NCBI RefSeq assembly: GCF_910579365.1
Contig: NZ_CAJTUX010000022.1
Coordinates: forward strand, 1 to 39,438
Direction of reading: 5' to 3'
DNA from: an uncultured Oscillibacter sp.
GTDB taxonomy: Bacteria > Bacillota > Clostridia > Oscillospirales > Oscillospiraceae
DNA: 39,438 nt
Shown here in pieces: positions 8,463 to 16,200 of this stretch. Below the pieces are notes generated by a model that saw only the letters and a list, made by a program, of their open reading frames with translations, was not told the origin of the DNA and ran no database searches. The translations under genes were made by a program, and so were the position numbers. Position 1 is the first letter of the stretch. Each line of letters opens with the position of its first letter.

Positions 8463-9032
8463 TCATTCCTTGCAGCGGCCCAGATACTCGCCGGTGCGGG
8501 TGTCCACCTGGATCTTCTCGCCCTCGTTGATGAACAGGGGCACCTGGATGACCGCGCCGGTCTCCAGCGTCGCCTTCTTGGTGACGTTGGTGGCGGTGTC
8601 GCCCTTCACGCCGGGCTCGGTCTCCGTGACCTCCAGGTCCATGAAGTTGGGGACCTCCACAGTGAAGACGCTGCCCTTATAGCTCACCAGCTTGCAGACG
8701 GTGTTCTCCTTCATGAATTTGAAGGCGTCGCCCAGGACGTCCCGGTTCAGGGGAGACATGTCGTAGGTCTCCGGGTCCATGAAATAGTACAGGTCGCCGT
8801 CGTTGTAGCTGTACTCGGCGTCCTTGCGCTCCACGCTGGCCTGCTCGAACTTGGCGGTGGGGTTGAAGGACTCCTCGCGGATGGCTCCGGTGATGACGTT
8901 CTTGTACTTGGTGCGCACAAAGGCGGCGCCCTTGCCGGGCTTCACGTGCTGAAAGTCCACCACCAGCATGGGCTTGCCATCCATCTCAAAGATCATACCC
9001 TTCCGGAACTCGCCGGCAGAAATCGTAGGCAT
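8463..9032 (-). CDS. efp: Translation elongation factor P
   Basis: A 189-residue EF-P, which binds the ribosome between P and E sites and helps form peptide bonds at polyproline stretches. The N-terminal KOW-like domain carries the modification loop HVKPGKGAAFVR; Lys34 corresponds to B. subtilis Lys32, the residue that receives 5-aminopentanol. Two OB-fold domains follow, ending DTRTGEYLGRCKE. I choose the ATG at 9032 because AAGGAGG lies eight bases upstream and the family alignment begins there; a longer reading to 9101 has no ribosome site. The genes ymfF and ymfH, tied to EF-P modification in B. subtilis, lie at 33951-36499. Confidence 0.97.
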   Translation of the reverse strand: MPTISAGEFRKGMIFEMDGKPMLVVDFQHVKPGKGAAFVRTKYKNVITGAIREESFNPTAKFEQASVERKDAEYSYNDGDLYYFMDPETYDMSPLNRDVLGDAFKFMKENTVCKLVSYKGSVFTVEVPNFMDLEVTETEPGVKGDTATNVTKKATLETGAVIQVPLFINEGEKIQVDTRTGEYLGRCKE

Positions 9033-9125
9033 ACAAATATCCTCCTTACAAATCTTGTATGAGAAAACGACCCGCAAGGAGGGCATTTTCTCTCTTTCCA
9101 TGGTTCTTCCATTATAGGCGTAGTT

Positions 9126-9154
9126 ATTTTATCCCATATAGGCCGCGATTGCAA
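9126..9154 (-). promoter_or_regulatory. Sigma-A-type promoter for efp
   Basis: On the minus strand TTGCAA (9149-9154) is separated by 17 bases from TAAAAT (9126-9131), giving a leader of roughly 90 bases before efp. A perfect 14-base palindrome, CGAAAATATTTTCG, lies about 30 bases upstream of the -35 at 9185-9198. Confidence 0.75.
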
Positions 9155-9241
9155 GTATTTTTCCTCAATTGGGGCGGCGTCATGCGAAAATATTTTCGGA
9201 ACGCCCGGAAATGGGAACCTCTCCCCGGCGGAACCGGGCCC

Positions 9242-9742
9242 TCAGCCCCGCCGGCAGCAGACGGCCTTGAACGGGACCTGAAGGGCGTGGAGCACCTTCT
9301 GCCACAGGGTCACCGCCCCGCCCAGGGGCTCCACCATCAGGGCCAGCACCCCCGCCCGGTTGGCCGCCAGCATGTCGGTCAGCAGCTTGTCCCCCAGCAT
9401 GGCGGTGCGGCTTTGGTCCGCCCCGGCCCGGGCCATAGCGGCCCGCAGCCCTTTTGTCGAAGGTTTCCCCGCCCGGCCCTGATAGGGGATGCCCAGGTCC
9501 GCGCAGAACTCCGTCACCCGGGTTCCGGAGCGGTTGTTGGAGACGATCATCACTTGGATTCCAGCCGCCCTCATCTCCGCGATCCACTCCCGCAGAGCCG
9601 GGTCCGGTCTTCGGACGGACTTGGGGGCTAGGGTGAAGTCCAGGTCGCTGAGCAGCAGCGTCACGCCGCGGCGGCGCAGGAACTCCGGCGTCACCTCCCG
9701 ATAGGATGCAAACAGACAGTCCGGAATCAGGGAAAGGGGCAT
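9242..9742 (-). CDS. yqeG: YqeG-family HAD phosphatase
   Basis: A 166-residue HAD superfamily IIIA phosphatase of the YqeG type. The nucleophile and acid/base are Asp33 and Asp35 in LLLSDLDFTLAP; motif II is VSNN (about 67-70), and the late motif is MLGDKLLTDML. The start ATG at 9742 follows AAGGAGG with nine bases between, and the family normally begins with a short LIPD segment as here. A much longer upstream reading frame is ignored because it runs antisense through the neighbouring plus-strand gene. YqeG proteins occur beside yqeH and aroE in many Bacillota; here it stands alone with its own promoter. The substrate is not known. Confidence 0.9.
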   Translation of the reverse strand: MPLSLIPDCLFASYREVTPEFLRRRGVTLLLSDLDFTLAPKSVRRPDPALREWIAEMRAAGIQVMIVSNNRSGTRVTEFCADLGIPYQGRAGKPSTKGLRAAMARAGADQSRTAMLGDKLLTDMLAANRAGVLALMVEPLGGAVTLWQKVLHALQVPFKAVCCRRG

Positions 9743-9784
9743 AGGCGGCAGCCTCCTTGCATACAGTCTTTTGAAGTCACTTTC

Positions 9785-9813
9785 AGTATACCAGCTTTGC
9801 CGTCTTGGCGCAA
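9785..9813 (-). promoter_or_regulatory. Probable promoter for yqeG
   Basis: On the minus strand TTGCGC (9808-9813), a 17-base spacer and TATACT (9785-9790) lie about 45 bases upstream of the yqeG ATG. The -35 overlaps the ribosome site of the divergent plus-strand gene. Confidence 0.65.
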
Positions 9814-9826
9814 GGGGGAGAGAGAT

Positions 9827-10618
9827 TTGCAGATTTATCTGGCCGTGACGCCGGAGGCGTCTCAGGAGGCCCAAACCCACTGCCGGAACCTGGCCCACGT
9901 GGCCTACCGCATCGGCCCCGGCTCCGCCCTGCTGCGGCAGAGCCTGCTGCTTCAAACCAAGGGGGGGCTCCTGTCCGTCAGCGACCGCGAGGCCCCCTTT
10001 ATCGACAGCCCGGAGGCCCTGCGGGACGCGGTGCTCCGGGAGTGCGGGCGGCGGAACTACTCCGGCGTGCTGCTGGACTTTGAGGAGACACCCCGCCGGG
10101 ACCGGACCGCCTTTGTCTCCGCCCTGGCTCCCGCGCTGTCCGCCTCCCGGCGGACCCTCTATCTGCCGGAGGGTTACGCCGGCGCCGCCCCCGGGGCGGT
10201 GGTCCTGCTCTGCACCGCCGTCTCCGGCGGCAGCTTCTCCCAATATCTCCAGGAGGCCGTCGCCCAGGCCGGCGGGGCCGGACACCTGGCCCTGGACGTC
10301 CAGCGGCTGCGGATGGACTTCCGCCTCCCTGCCCGGTCCGGAGAGGGCGAGCCCCTTACGGGGGAGGCCCTGGACTCCCTGATGGAGCGGGAGCATCCCG
10401 CCGTCTTCTTCTCCCAGGACCTCTGTGCCCGGTATTTCACCTACAGCCGCGGCAGCGAGTCCCACTTCGTCCTCTTCGACGACGCGGACACCCTGAATCA
10501 AAAGCTGCGCCTGGGTGCGGGCATGGGCTTTTCCGCCGCCTTCTTCATGTGGCCGGAGGTTCGGGACGTGGCGGAACGCCTCTTTGCCCCCTGGCGGGGC
10601 GGAAAAAAACCACCGTGA
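9827..10618 (+). CDS. Small GH18-like (chitinase-fold) protein without signal peptide
   Basis: About 263 residues from a TTG start that follows AAGGGGGAG by six bases. The protein looks like a compact GH18-type TIM barrel: the segment YSGVLLDFEET occupies the place of the family's DxxDxDxE catalytic strand and keeps the final D-x-E, and the C-terminal stretch FDDADTLNQKLRLGAGMGF followed by FMWPEV matches the usual end of GH18 domains. There is no signal peptide or LysM domain, so it is predicted cytoplasmic, or inside the spore or mother cell if sporulation-linked. Activity is uncertain because the first aspartates of the motif are absent. The assignment rests on motif resemblance only. Confidence 0.65.
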   Translation: MQIYLAVTPEASQEAQTHCRNLAHVAYRIGPGSALLRQSLLLQTKGGLLSVSDREAPFIDSPEALRDAVLRECGRRNYSGVLLDFEETPRRDRTAFVSALAPALSASRRTLYLPEGYAGAAPGAVVLLCTAVSGGSFSQYLQEAVAQAGGAGHLALDVQRLRMDFRLPARSGEGEPLTGEALDSLMEREHPAVFFSQDLCARYFTYSRGSESHFVLFDDADTLNQKLRLGAGMGFSAAFFMWPEVRDVAERLFAPWRGGKKPP

Positions 10619-10638
10619 TTGCTCACGGCGGTTTTTTT
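10603..10638. terminator. Bidirectional terminator between the GH18-like gene and the hybrid kinase
   Basis: CCACCGTGA (10610-10618) pairs with TCACGGCGG (10623-10631) with one mismatch around a TTGC loop. Seven A's precede and seven T's follow, so both converging genes can end here. Stop codons of both genes lie within the element. Confidence 0.9.
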
Positions 10639-12751
10639 ATCCTCCCGTAATGCCGGAGACCAGCTCCAGCAGGCGGTCCACGTCCAGGGGCTTGGCCAGG
10701 TGGGCGTTCATGCCGCTCTCGGCGGACTGCTTCCGGTCCTCGTCAAAGGTATTGGCGGACAGGGCCACGATGGGCACCTTGGCAAGCTCCGGGTCCTGCA
10801 AGGCCCGGATGGCCCGGGCGGCGGCGTGGCCGTCCATCACCGGCATCCGCAGGTCCATCAGAACCAGGGCATAGTCCCCAGGGTGGGAGGATTTCACCTT
10901 CTCCACCGCCTCCGCGCCGTTGACGGCGGTATCCACCAGGAAACCGGCATCCTCCAGGAGGTCCGCCGCAATCTCCCGGTTCAGATCGTTGTCCTCCACT
11001 ACCAGCACCCGGCGCTGGACGGAGGACGAAACCCCAGCGGAAGGCTTCACCTCCGCCTCCTCCTGCAAGCGGAGATTCAGCGCCGCTGTGAAGCGGCCCC
11101 GCCCCTCCGGCAGGGACTCCGCCCCAATGCGGCCGCCCATCATCTCCACAATCTGCTTGACAATGGGCAGGTCCATCTCCGCACCCCCGGCCTCTCCGGC
11201 GGCGGTGATCTCCCGGCGGTCAAAGGGGTCGAAGACCTCGTCTGTCAGCGGCTTATTCAGGCTGAGGCAGTCCGCCGTGAAGTAATAGGCCCCGTAGGCC
11301 CGGGTAGCGCTCCGCTCCCGGAGGGACAGCTCAATCCTGCCCCCCGACGGAACACAGCCCAGCGCGCCCAGAGCCAGCCGCACCAGCGCCTGCCGGAGCT
11401 TGGGCCGGTCGCACCAGACCCGGGGATGCTCCGCCTCCGGCACGACCAGGATCATCTCCACATCCTTGGCCTTTCCATGAGAGCGAACCTCATCCCAGAC
11501 CTCCCGGGCCAGATCCGGCAGGGCGCAGGCTGTCTCCTCAATGTGGAGCTGGCCGGACTCCAGCCAGCTCAGCTCCAGCACATCGTTCACCAGGTGGAGC
11601 AGACGGCTGCTGGAGGAGGCGATGCAGTCCAGGTCCTTCTCCAGCCGCTCCCGGTCGTTCAGATGACGCTTGGCCAGGGCCGTGAAGCCCACAATGGCGT
11701 TCAGAGGGGTGCGCATATCGTGGGACATGTTGGAGAGGAAGGTGTTCCGGGCCTCTCCCGCCAGCTTGGCCCGGTGGAGCGCATCTTCCAGCATGACGGT
11801 CCGGGTCTTTTCCCGGCGGACCTCCTCGTCCACCGTCCGGCAGCCGAACATGATCTGGGTCACGCCCTCCTCCGGACTGACATTGACCACAAAGGCCTGC
11901 ACATACTCCGGCTCCCCGTCCCGCAGAATCCGGTAGTTGATATGAAAGGATTTCTGCCGCTCCAGAGTCTTGCGGATATAATCCGGCTCCAGCTCCCGGC
12001 AGAAGCGCTCCCGGTCTTCCGGGTGAACCCAGCGCTGGGCGTAAGCGTCCGCGAAACCGGCAAAGGGCCGGACCTGGAGGTCCCGGCCAAACTGGTAGTC
12101 CTTCCGGCTGCTGACCCGGTAAGGCTGAATGACATTCTCCTCCAAATCGGCGTGAAAGACGGACTCGTAGTCCGCGCTGAGGCCCTCGATCAGCTCCAGC
12201 CGGCGGACAAGCTCGTCGTTCATCTGCTCGAGAAAGCCGGTGTGAAGCTCCGCCTGCTCCTGGAGCTTCTCCTCCAATATGGCGTCCCGCTCCGCCGCGC
12301 GGCGCTGGCGGCGCTCCGTCACGTCGGCCAGGAAGACGTAAAACACACCTCCCATGCGCTTGGTTTCAATATAGTGTCCAAAATCCTCCACCCAGCTGAT
12401 GGAGCCGTCCCGGCGGATAATCCGGTACTCCACATAATCCAGGTCAAAACGGCTATGGGTAATCTGTTCTTCGATGCTCTCCTCCACGGCCTCCCAGTCC
12501 TCCGGACAGACCATACCCTGAAAGCTCCCGCCGGTGAGGCGCTGAAACTCCTCCCAGCTCTCGCAGCCAAAAATACGAAGGAGGGCGTGGTTGGCGTAGA
12601 TAACCTTGCCGCTATCCTTCTGGTAGATGAAAAAGCCGCCGGGCATTTCGTCGGTAAAGTGCCGGACCCGTTGCGCCATGGCGCCCTCCCGGCCCTGGAG
12701 GTCTGTCTCGGCGGAGAATAAATATTCGATCAGGCCCTGGTTTTCGATCAC
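10637..12751 (-). CDS. PAS-containing hybrid sensor kinase with degenerate ATPase domain and C-terminal receiver
   Basis: About 704 residues from a GTG at 12751, seven bases after AAGGAGG; an earlier ATG at 12793 overlaps the promoter. Order of domains: PAS (about 30-140), a second PAS-like sensor (about 185-310), HisKA with His344 in SNMSHDMRTPLNAIVGF, an HATPase-like domain (about 440-570), and a receiver (about 585-700) with VVEDND, phospho-acceptor Asp633 in LMDLRMPVMDG, and Lys in AKPLD. The ATPase boxes are broken: the N-box reads RLALGALGCVPSGG with no Asn, the usual DTGIGI is ADCLSL, and the G2 box reads GGAEMD before LPIVKQIVEMMGG. No transmembrane segment is seen, so it is a cytoplasmic sensor. 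It probably cannot autophosphorylate and may act as a phosphatase, scaffold or heterodimer partner. Confidence 0.93.
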   Translation of the reverse strand: MIENQGLIEYLFSAETDLQGREGAMAQRVRHFTDEMPGGFFIYQKDSGKVIYANHALLRIFGCESWEEFQRLTGGSFQGMVCPEDWEAVEESIEEQITHSRFDLDYVEYRIIRRDGSISWVEDFGHYIETKRMGGVFYVFLADVTERRQRRAAERDAILEEKLQEQAELHTGFLEQMNDELVRRLELIEGLSADYESVFHADLEENVIQPYRVSSRKDYQFGRDLQVRPFAGFADAYAQRWVHPEDRERFCRELEPDYIRKTLERQKSFHINYRILRDGEPEYVQAFVVNVSPEEGVTQIMFGCRTVDEEVRREKTRTVMLEDALHRAKLAGEARNTFLSNMSHDMRTPLNAIVGFTALAKRHLNDRERLEKDLDCIASSSSRLLHLVNDVLELSWLESGQLHIEETACALPDLAREVWDEVRSHGKAKDVEMILVVPEAEHPRVWCDRPKLRQALVRLALGALGCVPSGGRIELSLRERSATRAYGAYYFTADCLSLNKPLTDEVFDPFDRREITAAGEAGGAEMDLPIVKQIVEMMGGRIGAESLPEGRGRFTAALNLRLQEEAEVKPSAGVSSSVQRRVLVVEDNDLNREIAADLLEDAGFLVDTAVNGAEAVEKVKSSHPGDYALVLMDLRMPVMDGHAAARAIRALQDPELAKVPIVALSANTFDEDRKQSAESGMNAHLAKPLDVDRLLELVSGITGG

Positions 12752-12781
12752 GAAGCCGCCTCCTTCCAAGGGGTTTTCCTG

Positions 12782-12810
12782 ATTATACCACATCCGCCCG
12801 CGTTTGTCAC
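12782..12810 (-). promoter_or_regulatory. Promoter for the hybrid kinase
   Basis: On the minus strand GTGACA (12805-12810) is followed after 17 bases by TATAAT (12782-12787), with a TG one base ahead of the -10 (extended -10). It is divergent from the toxin promoter, whose -35 begins 27 bases away. Confidence 0.75.
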
Positions 12811-12836
12811 CACCGATTTACAAGGAGACTTCCGCC

Positions 12837-12865
12837 TTGCGGAGCGGGTCGAATTCTGGTATAAT
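12837..12865 (+). promoter_or_regulatory. Promoter of the putative toxin mRNA
   Basis: TTGCGG (12837-12842), a 17-base spacer, then a perfect TATAAT (12860-12865) with an extended TG motif. The transcript should begin near 12872, about 40 bases before the small open reading frame, and end near 13060. Confidence 0.85.
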
Positions 12866-12907
12866 GAATACGCTGCCCTTTCCAAACTGGCAACAGGGAG
12901 GAGGTGA

Positions 12908-12936
12908 GGTTCATGCAGGAAATCCTGGATTTCTTG
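12908..12936 (+). repeat. Direct repeats DRa and DRb, copy in the toxin mRNA
   Basis: GGTTCATGC (12908-12916) and TCCTGGATTTCTTG (12923-12936) recur at 13069-13077 and 13080-13093 in the same order. This copy spans the end of the ribosome site, the start codon and codons 4-8 of the toxin. Confidence 0.9.
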
Positions 12937-13008
12937 ACTGCGGTTGCGGCAAGCATGACAGGCTACTATGTCTGCAAATGGCTTGACCGCCGCCACAAAG
13001 GCAGCTAA
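12913..13008 (+). CDS. Fst/Ldr-like small membrane toxin (type I toxin-antitoxin), 31 residues
   Basis: The peptide runs MQEILDFLTAV, then AASMTGYYVC, then KWLDRRHKGS. It has one hydrophobic helix (about residues 4-21) and a basic tail whose WLDRR pattern resembles Fst-family toxins (for example WLxRR in staphylococcal PepA1-type peptides). Translation signals are excellent: AGGAGGTGA ends five bases before the ATG. The gene has its own strong promoter and a perfect terminator, and a convergent antisense transcript with two direct repeats covers it, the layout of the par/Fst locus of plasmid pAD1. Members of this family insert into the membrane and disturb it. Toxicity here is inferred, not shown. 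An alternative is a harmless small membrane protein with an antisense regulator. Confidence 0.82.
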   Translation: MQEILDFLTAVAASMTGYYVCKWLDRRHKGS

Positions 13009-13011
13009 CCC

Positions 13012-13064
13012 CAGCAAAGGGAACCCCCGGAGAGGCACCACTCTCCGGGGGTTCCTTTTTGCTG
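13012..13064. terminator. Shared bidirectional terminator of toxin mRNA and antitoxin RNA
   Basis: A perfect 15-base-pair stem joins 13020-13034 and 13041-13055 around the loop GCACCA. On the plus strand TTTTT follows; on the minus strand CTTTG follows. The outer bases CAGCAAA and TTTGCTG can lengthen the stem further. Because both RNAs end in this element, their terminator loops are complementary. Confidence 0.93.
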
Positions 13065-13068
13065 CCTT

Positions 13069-13093
13069 GGTTCATGCCGTCCTGGATTTCTTG
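13069..13093 (+). repeat. Direct repeats DRa and DRb, copy in the antitoxin RNA region
   Basis: Second copies of GGTTCATGC (13069-13077) and TCCTGGATTTCTTG (13080-13093). They are separated by two bases here and six in the toxin copy. Transcribed from the minus strand, they give sequence complementary to the toxin start region. Confidence 0.9.
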
Positions 13094-13107
13094 GATCGGT
13101 CAAGAGT

Positions 13108-13137
13108 ATTATACCACAGCCCCACTCCGATATGCAA
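13108..13137 (-). promoter_or_regulatory. Promoter of the putative antitoxin RNA
   Basis: On the minus strand TTGCAT (13132-13137), an 18-base spacer and a perfect TATAAT (13108-13113) preceded by TG at the extended position. It faces the toxin promoter across the shared terminator. Confidence 0.8.
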
Positions 13138-13216
13138 GAGAAAGTTTTGACGGGGTCCGGCGGCGCATTTCATCAGCCCGGCTTGCGCCTGCCTTTCAAG
13201 GGGGCGGAGATAGGGA

Positions 13217-13246
13217 AAGGACCCGCCCCCGGAGGGGCAGGTCCTT
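13217..13246 (-). terminator. Terminator of the S-layer gene
   Basis: A hairpin with arms 13217-13229 and 13234-13246 (12 pairs, one C-A mismatch) and a four-base loop lies 37 bases past the S-layer stop. The minus-strand tail TCCCTAT is T-poor, so the strength is uncertain. Nothing else is evident between it and the antitoxin promoter. Confidence 0.65.
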
Positions 13247-13282
13247 CGTGCTTAGGGATTAGGATTTGCTGTAGCCTGAAAA

Positions 13283-16200
13283 TCAGTTGGTAGCAATGCC
13301 GGTGATCGTCCAATCAGCAGTGCCAATGGTGATCTCAACCTCGAACTCCGCAGGCTTCGCAGCAACGAAGTCGGTGAAGAACGCACCGCCACTCAGACTA
13401 GCAAAGACCGTATCGGCAGTAATGGTAGTGAAGCTAGTGGTATCCCCAGCCGCAGCCGCAAAGGTGCCATAGTAGAGGGTCTTGCCGTTATTCGCTTCAT
13501 TCGTCAGCCAAGCAGTCATGGCGTCGGTATTAGCAATGGTCACATCGGTCCTAGTCGCGTTAACACCAGCCTTGGCGCTGTTGGCAACCAGGGCGATCGT
13601 ATTGCCGTCGGCAGCAGCGGGGGTGATGGCGCCAAGGGAATTGATCGCGGTAGCGGCAGAACCAAGAGTGCTGGAAACGAACTTGACAGTCAGTTTCTCA
13701 CCCTTAGCAGCCGTCTTCGTCAGAGTAGCGCCATCCGCAGAAGCATAACCAGTGACAGCATTGCTCTTAACCTCGACAGTGTGGGTATTCTTGGACCGGT
13801 CGATGGTCACAGTGCCATCATCCGCCACCTTGACCAGCGCGGTGGTAGCGGTGCTGCTCAGGACACTCACACCACCATCAGCGGTCACAGGATCAGCCTT
13901 GGTGTCGCTGTTGTCATCAATCAGGGCGATGGTCAGGTTCAGAGAAGCACCCGCCTCAACCTCCAGGGTGTCACCGTTGGTCTTGGTCTGGCCGTTGACG
14001 GTAACATAGCAGTTGGTCAGGTTGAAGGTAACGGTCTTGGTGGTCTTGACAGCGTCACCGCACACGACCGCAATCGTGCCAGCCATGCCGCCGTTGATAA
14101 CCAGCATGCCGTCCTCGATGGTGACAGTCTCAGTGGTACCGTCAGCCTTGGTCAGAGTGGCGGTGGCAGGCAGCTGCTTGCCGGTGCCCGCAGTGATGGG
14201 CAGCAGCAGGCCGTTGTAAGGAACGGTCAGCTTCGCGTTCTTAACGGTGTTGCCGTTGTGCACGAAGGTACCGCCGGTCACAGTCACAGTAACCTCGGTG
14301 GTGGCAGTGGTGACATCCTCATTCAGAGTGATGTCCTTGCTCGCCGTCGCCTTGTTGTAGGGAGAATTGTACTTGTTGTCGGTGTTGGTCACGGTGACAC
14401 GGACCTGCTCGCTGCCGGAGCCCTTGGTGAAGTTCACCTTGGAGGCGTCGGTGCCGAAGACAGTCCAGGTGGAACCACCGTTATTGCTGTACTCCCACTT
14501 GTAGCTCAGGGTGCCGTACTTGCCATCGGCAACAGCGGCGTTGAGCTCGATGATCTCGCTCTTGCTATAGCTGGCCTTGGGGCTGGTCACGGTCAGACCG
14601 GACACAGTGGGAACGGCAGCGCGCTGGTCAGCCTTGACACCGTTGACAACGATCGCCAGGTCAACGTTACGGAAGCCGTCGCTGTCCTTGTTGTCGTTGA
14701 AGACCAGGTGCAGACGCACGTCCACATAATCCTTGAGGTCCTCAACATCGTCGATGTCGGTGTTGTCGGTCAGGTTGATCCAATTCGCCTTGGTGAAGTT
14801 CGCAACCTGCTTGGCGTTATTGCTGTCGGAGGGCAGCATGTCGCTGGTGCCGCGCTGGTTGGACATGATCCAGGAATCGCCGTCAACCAGCGGGTTGTGA
14901 CCAGTGGGATCCGCCAGGGCGGTTCCGTCAATCTTGGTGGGATTGCCCAGCTTGACCAGCCACTTGTTGATGACGCTGCTGCCATCGCCAGAGGCGTTGA
15001 CGGTCGCGGAGGCAACAGAGGTGGTCTTGGTCTGGGTGTCGTAGGAGTTGACCTTGTAGAAGGGCTCATAGCCTTCCTTCTCAGCCTTGGTGAAGGTAGC
15101 GAAGGTGTTGTCCTTCAGGTCCTTGTCGGTGTAGATGTTGGTGCTGCGGACCAGGCCGTCCTCGCCCAGCATGGCGACGGTCAGGCCGATCACCTTGCCG
15201 GTCTCGGTGGTGTACTCGTGAGAAGCCCAGTGCTCGCGGACATACAGCAGGTTGTTGGTCTTGGCCTCGTTGCTCTGGGTCTTGATGACCACGGCCTTAA
15301 CCTCGCCGTTCTTGTCCAGATAAGCCTGCGCAGGATGGTTGGCACCGGCAGTACCGTTGCCGCCGCTCTGCTGCATCAGCTCGTCGGTGGTAACGTTCTT
15401 GATGCCCTTGACAAACTGGATGTTCTCCACGTCGCCGCTGTTATCGAAGTCCACATAGATGAACATCGGGTTCTTGGCGAAGTAGAAGGAGTTGTCGGTG
15501 ACAATGTCGCCAGCCTGAACAACCAGGTCCTTATCAGCGTTCTTGACAGTGGGGACCTTGGAAATCCGATCGGTACCGCCAACGGTCAGCCCGCCAGCGC
15601 CGTCGGGAGTGAAGGTCACATTATCGCCGCGCAGAGCAAGGCGGATGTTGCTGGACTTGATCTGATAGTTGGCCTTGTCGCCAGCGGTGAAGGTACCGCT
15701 GCCGTCAACGTCAATGTAGTTCGCACCAACGGTGAAGTCCGTGCTCAGACCGAACTCGGAAACCTCATAGATCTTAACCAGGTTCTTGTAAACGTCGTTG
15801 GCAGCGATGGCGGTATCGTCGTCGTTGCACAGCAGGACCCAGTCAGCACCGGCGGGAGCGCCGTCGTTGGTGTACTTCACCAGGTCGCCGGGCAGGAACT
15901 CGTTCGCATAGCTCTTGCCGTTGATGGTATCGCCATAGTACTTGCTGACGGTCTTGCTGGAACCAACGTTCAGGGACAGGGGATCGCCATTGACGTCCCA
16001 GCCCTCAGCGATGTCAACGAGCTTGCCGTTGACCAGGGACTTGCTCCAGCTGCCGATAACCATGTAACCGGAGACCTCGCCAACCTCGTCGGCCAGCAGA
16101 GCGTTGCCGCCCTCGTCCAGATACAGGGTGACATCCTTGACGGTGACCTTGATGATGTCAGCGTCGATGTCCTTCATGTCCTTGTTCCACTGAGAGACCT

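Larger units (their letters stand above)
13012..13101 (-). ncRNA. Putative antitoxin antisense RNA (RNA II-like), about 90 nt
   Basis: A minus-strand promoter at 13108-13137 should start an RNA near 13101 that runs toward the toxin gene and stops in the shared terminator. Its 5-prime part carries the complement of both direct repeats, so it can pair with the toxin mRNA at the start codon and early codons, and its 3-prime hairpin is complementary to that of the toxin mRNA. It contains no convincing open reading frame. This matches the RNA I/RNA II geometry of Fst par loci. Ends are estimates from promoter spacing and the terminator. Confidence 0.75.

Noticed and set aside
10619..12721. Plus-strand open frame of about 700 codons opposite the hybrid kinase
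   Set aside because: Antisense shadow; the minus-strand protein has PAS, HisKA and receiver motifs.
12748..13041. Minus-strand 97-codon frame across the toxin locus
   Set aside because: It runs through the kinase promoter, the toxin gene and the terminator stem; no ribosome site, and the toxin frame has far better signals.
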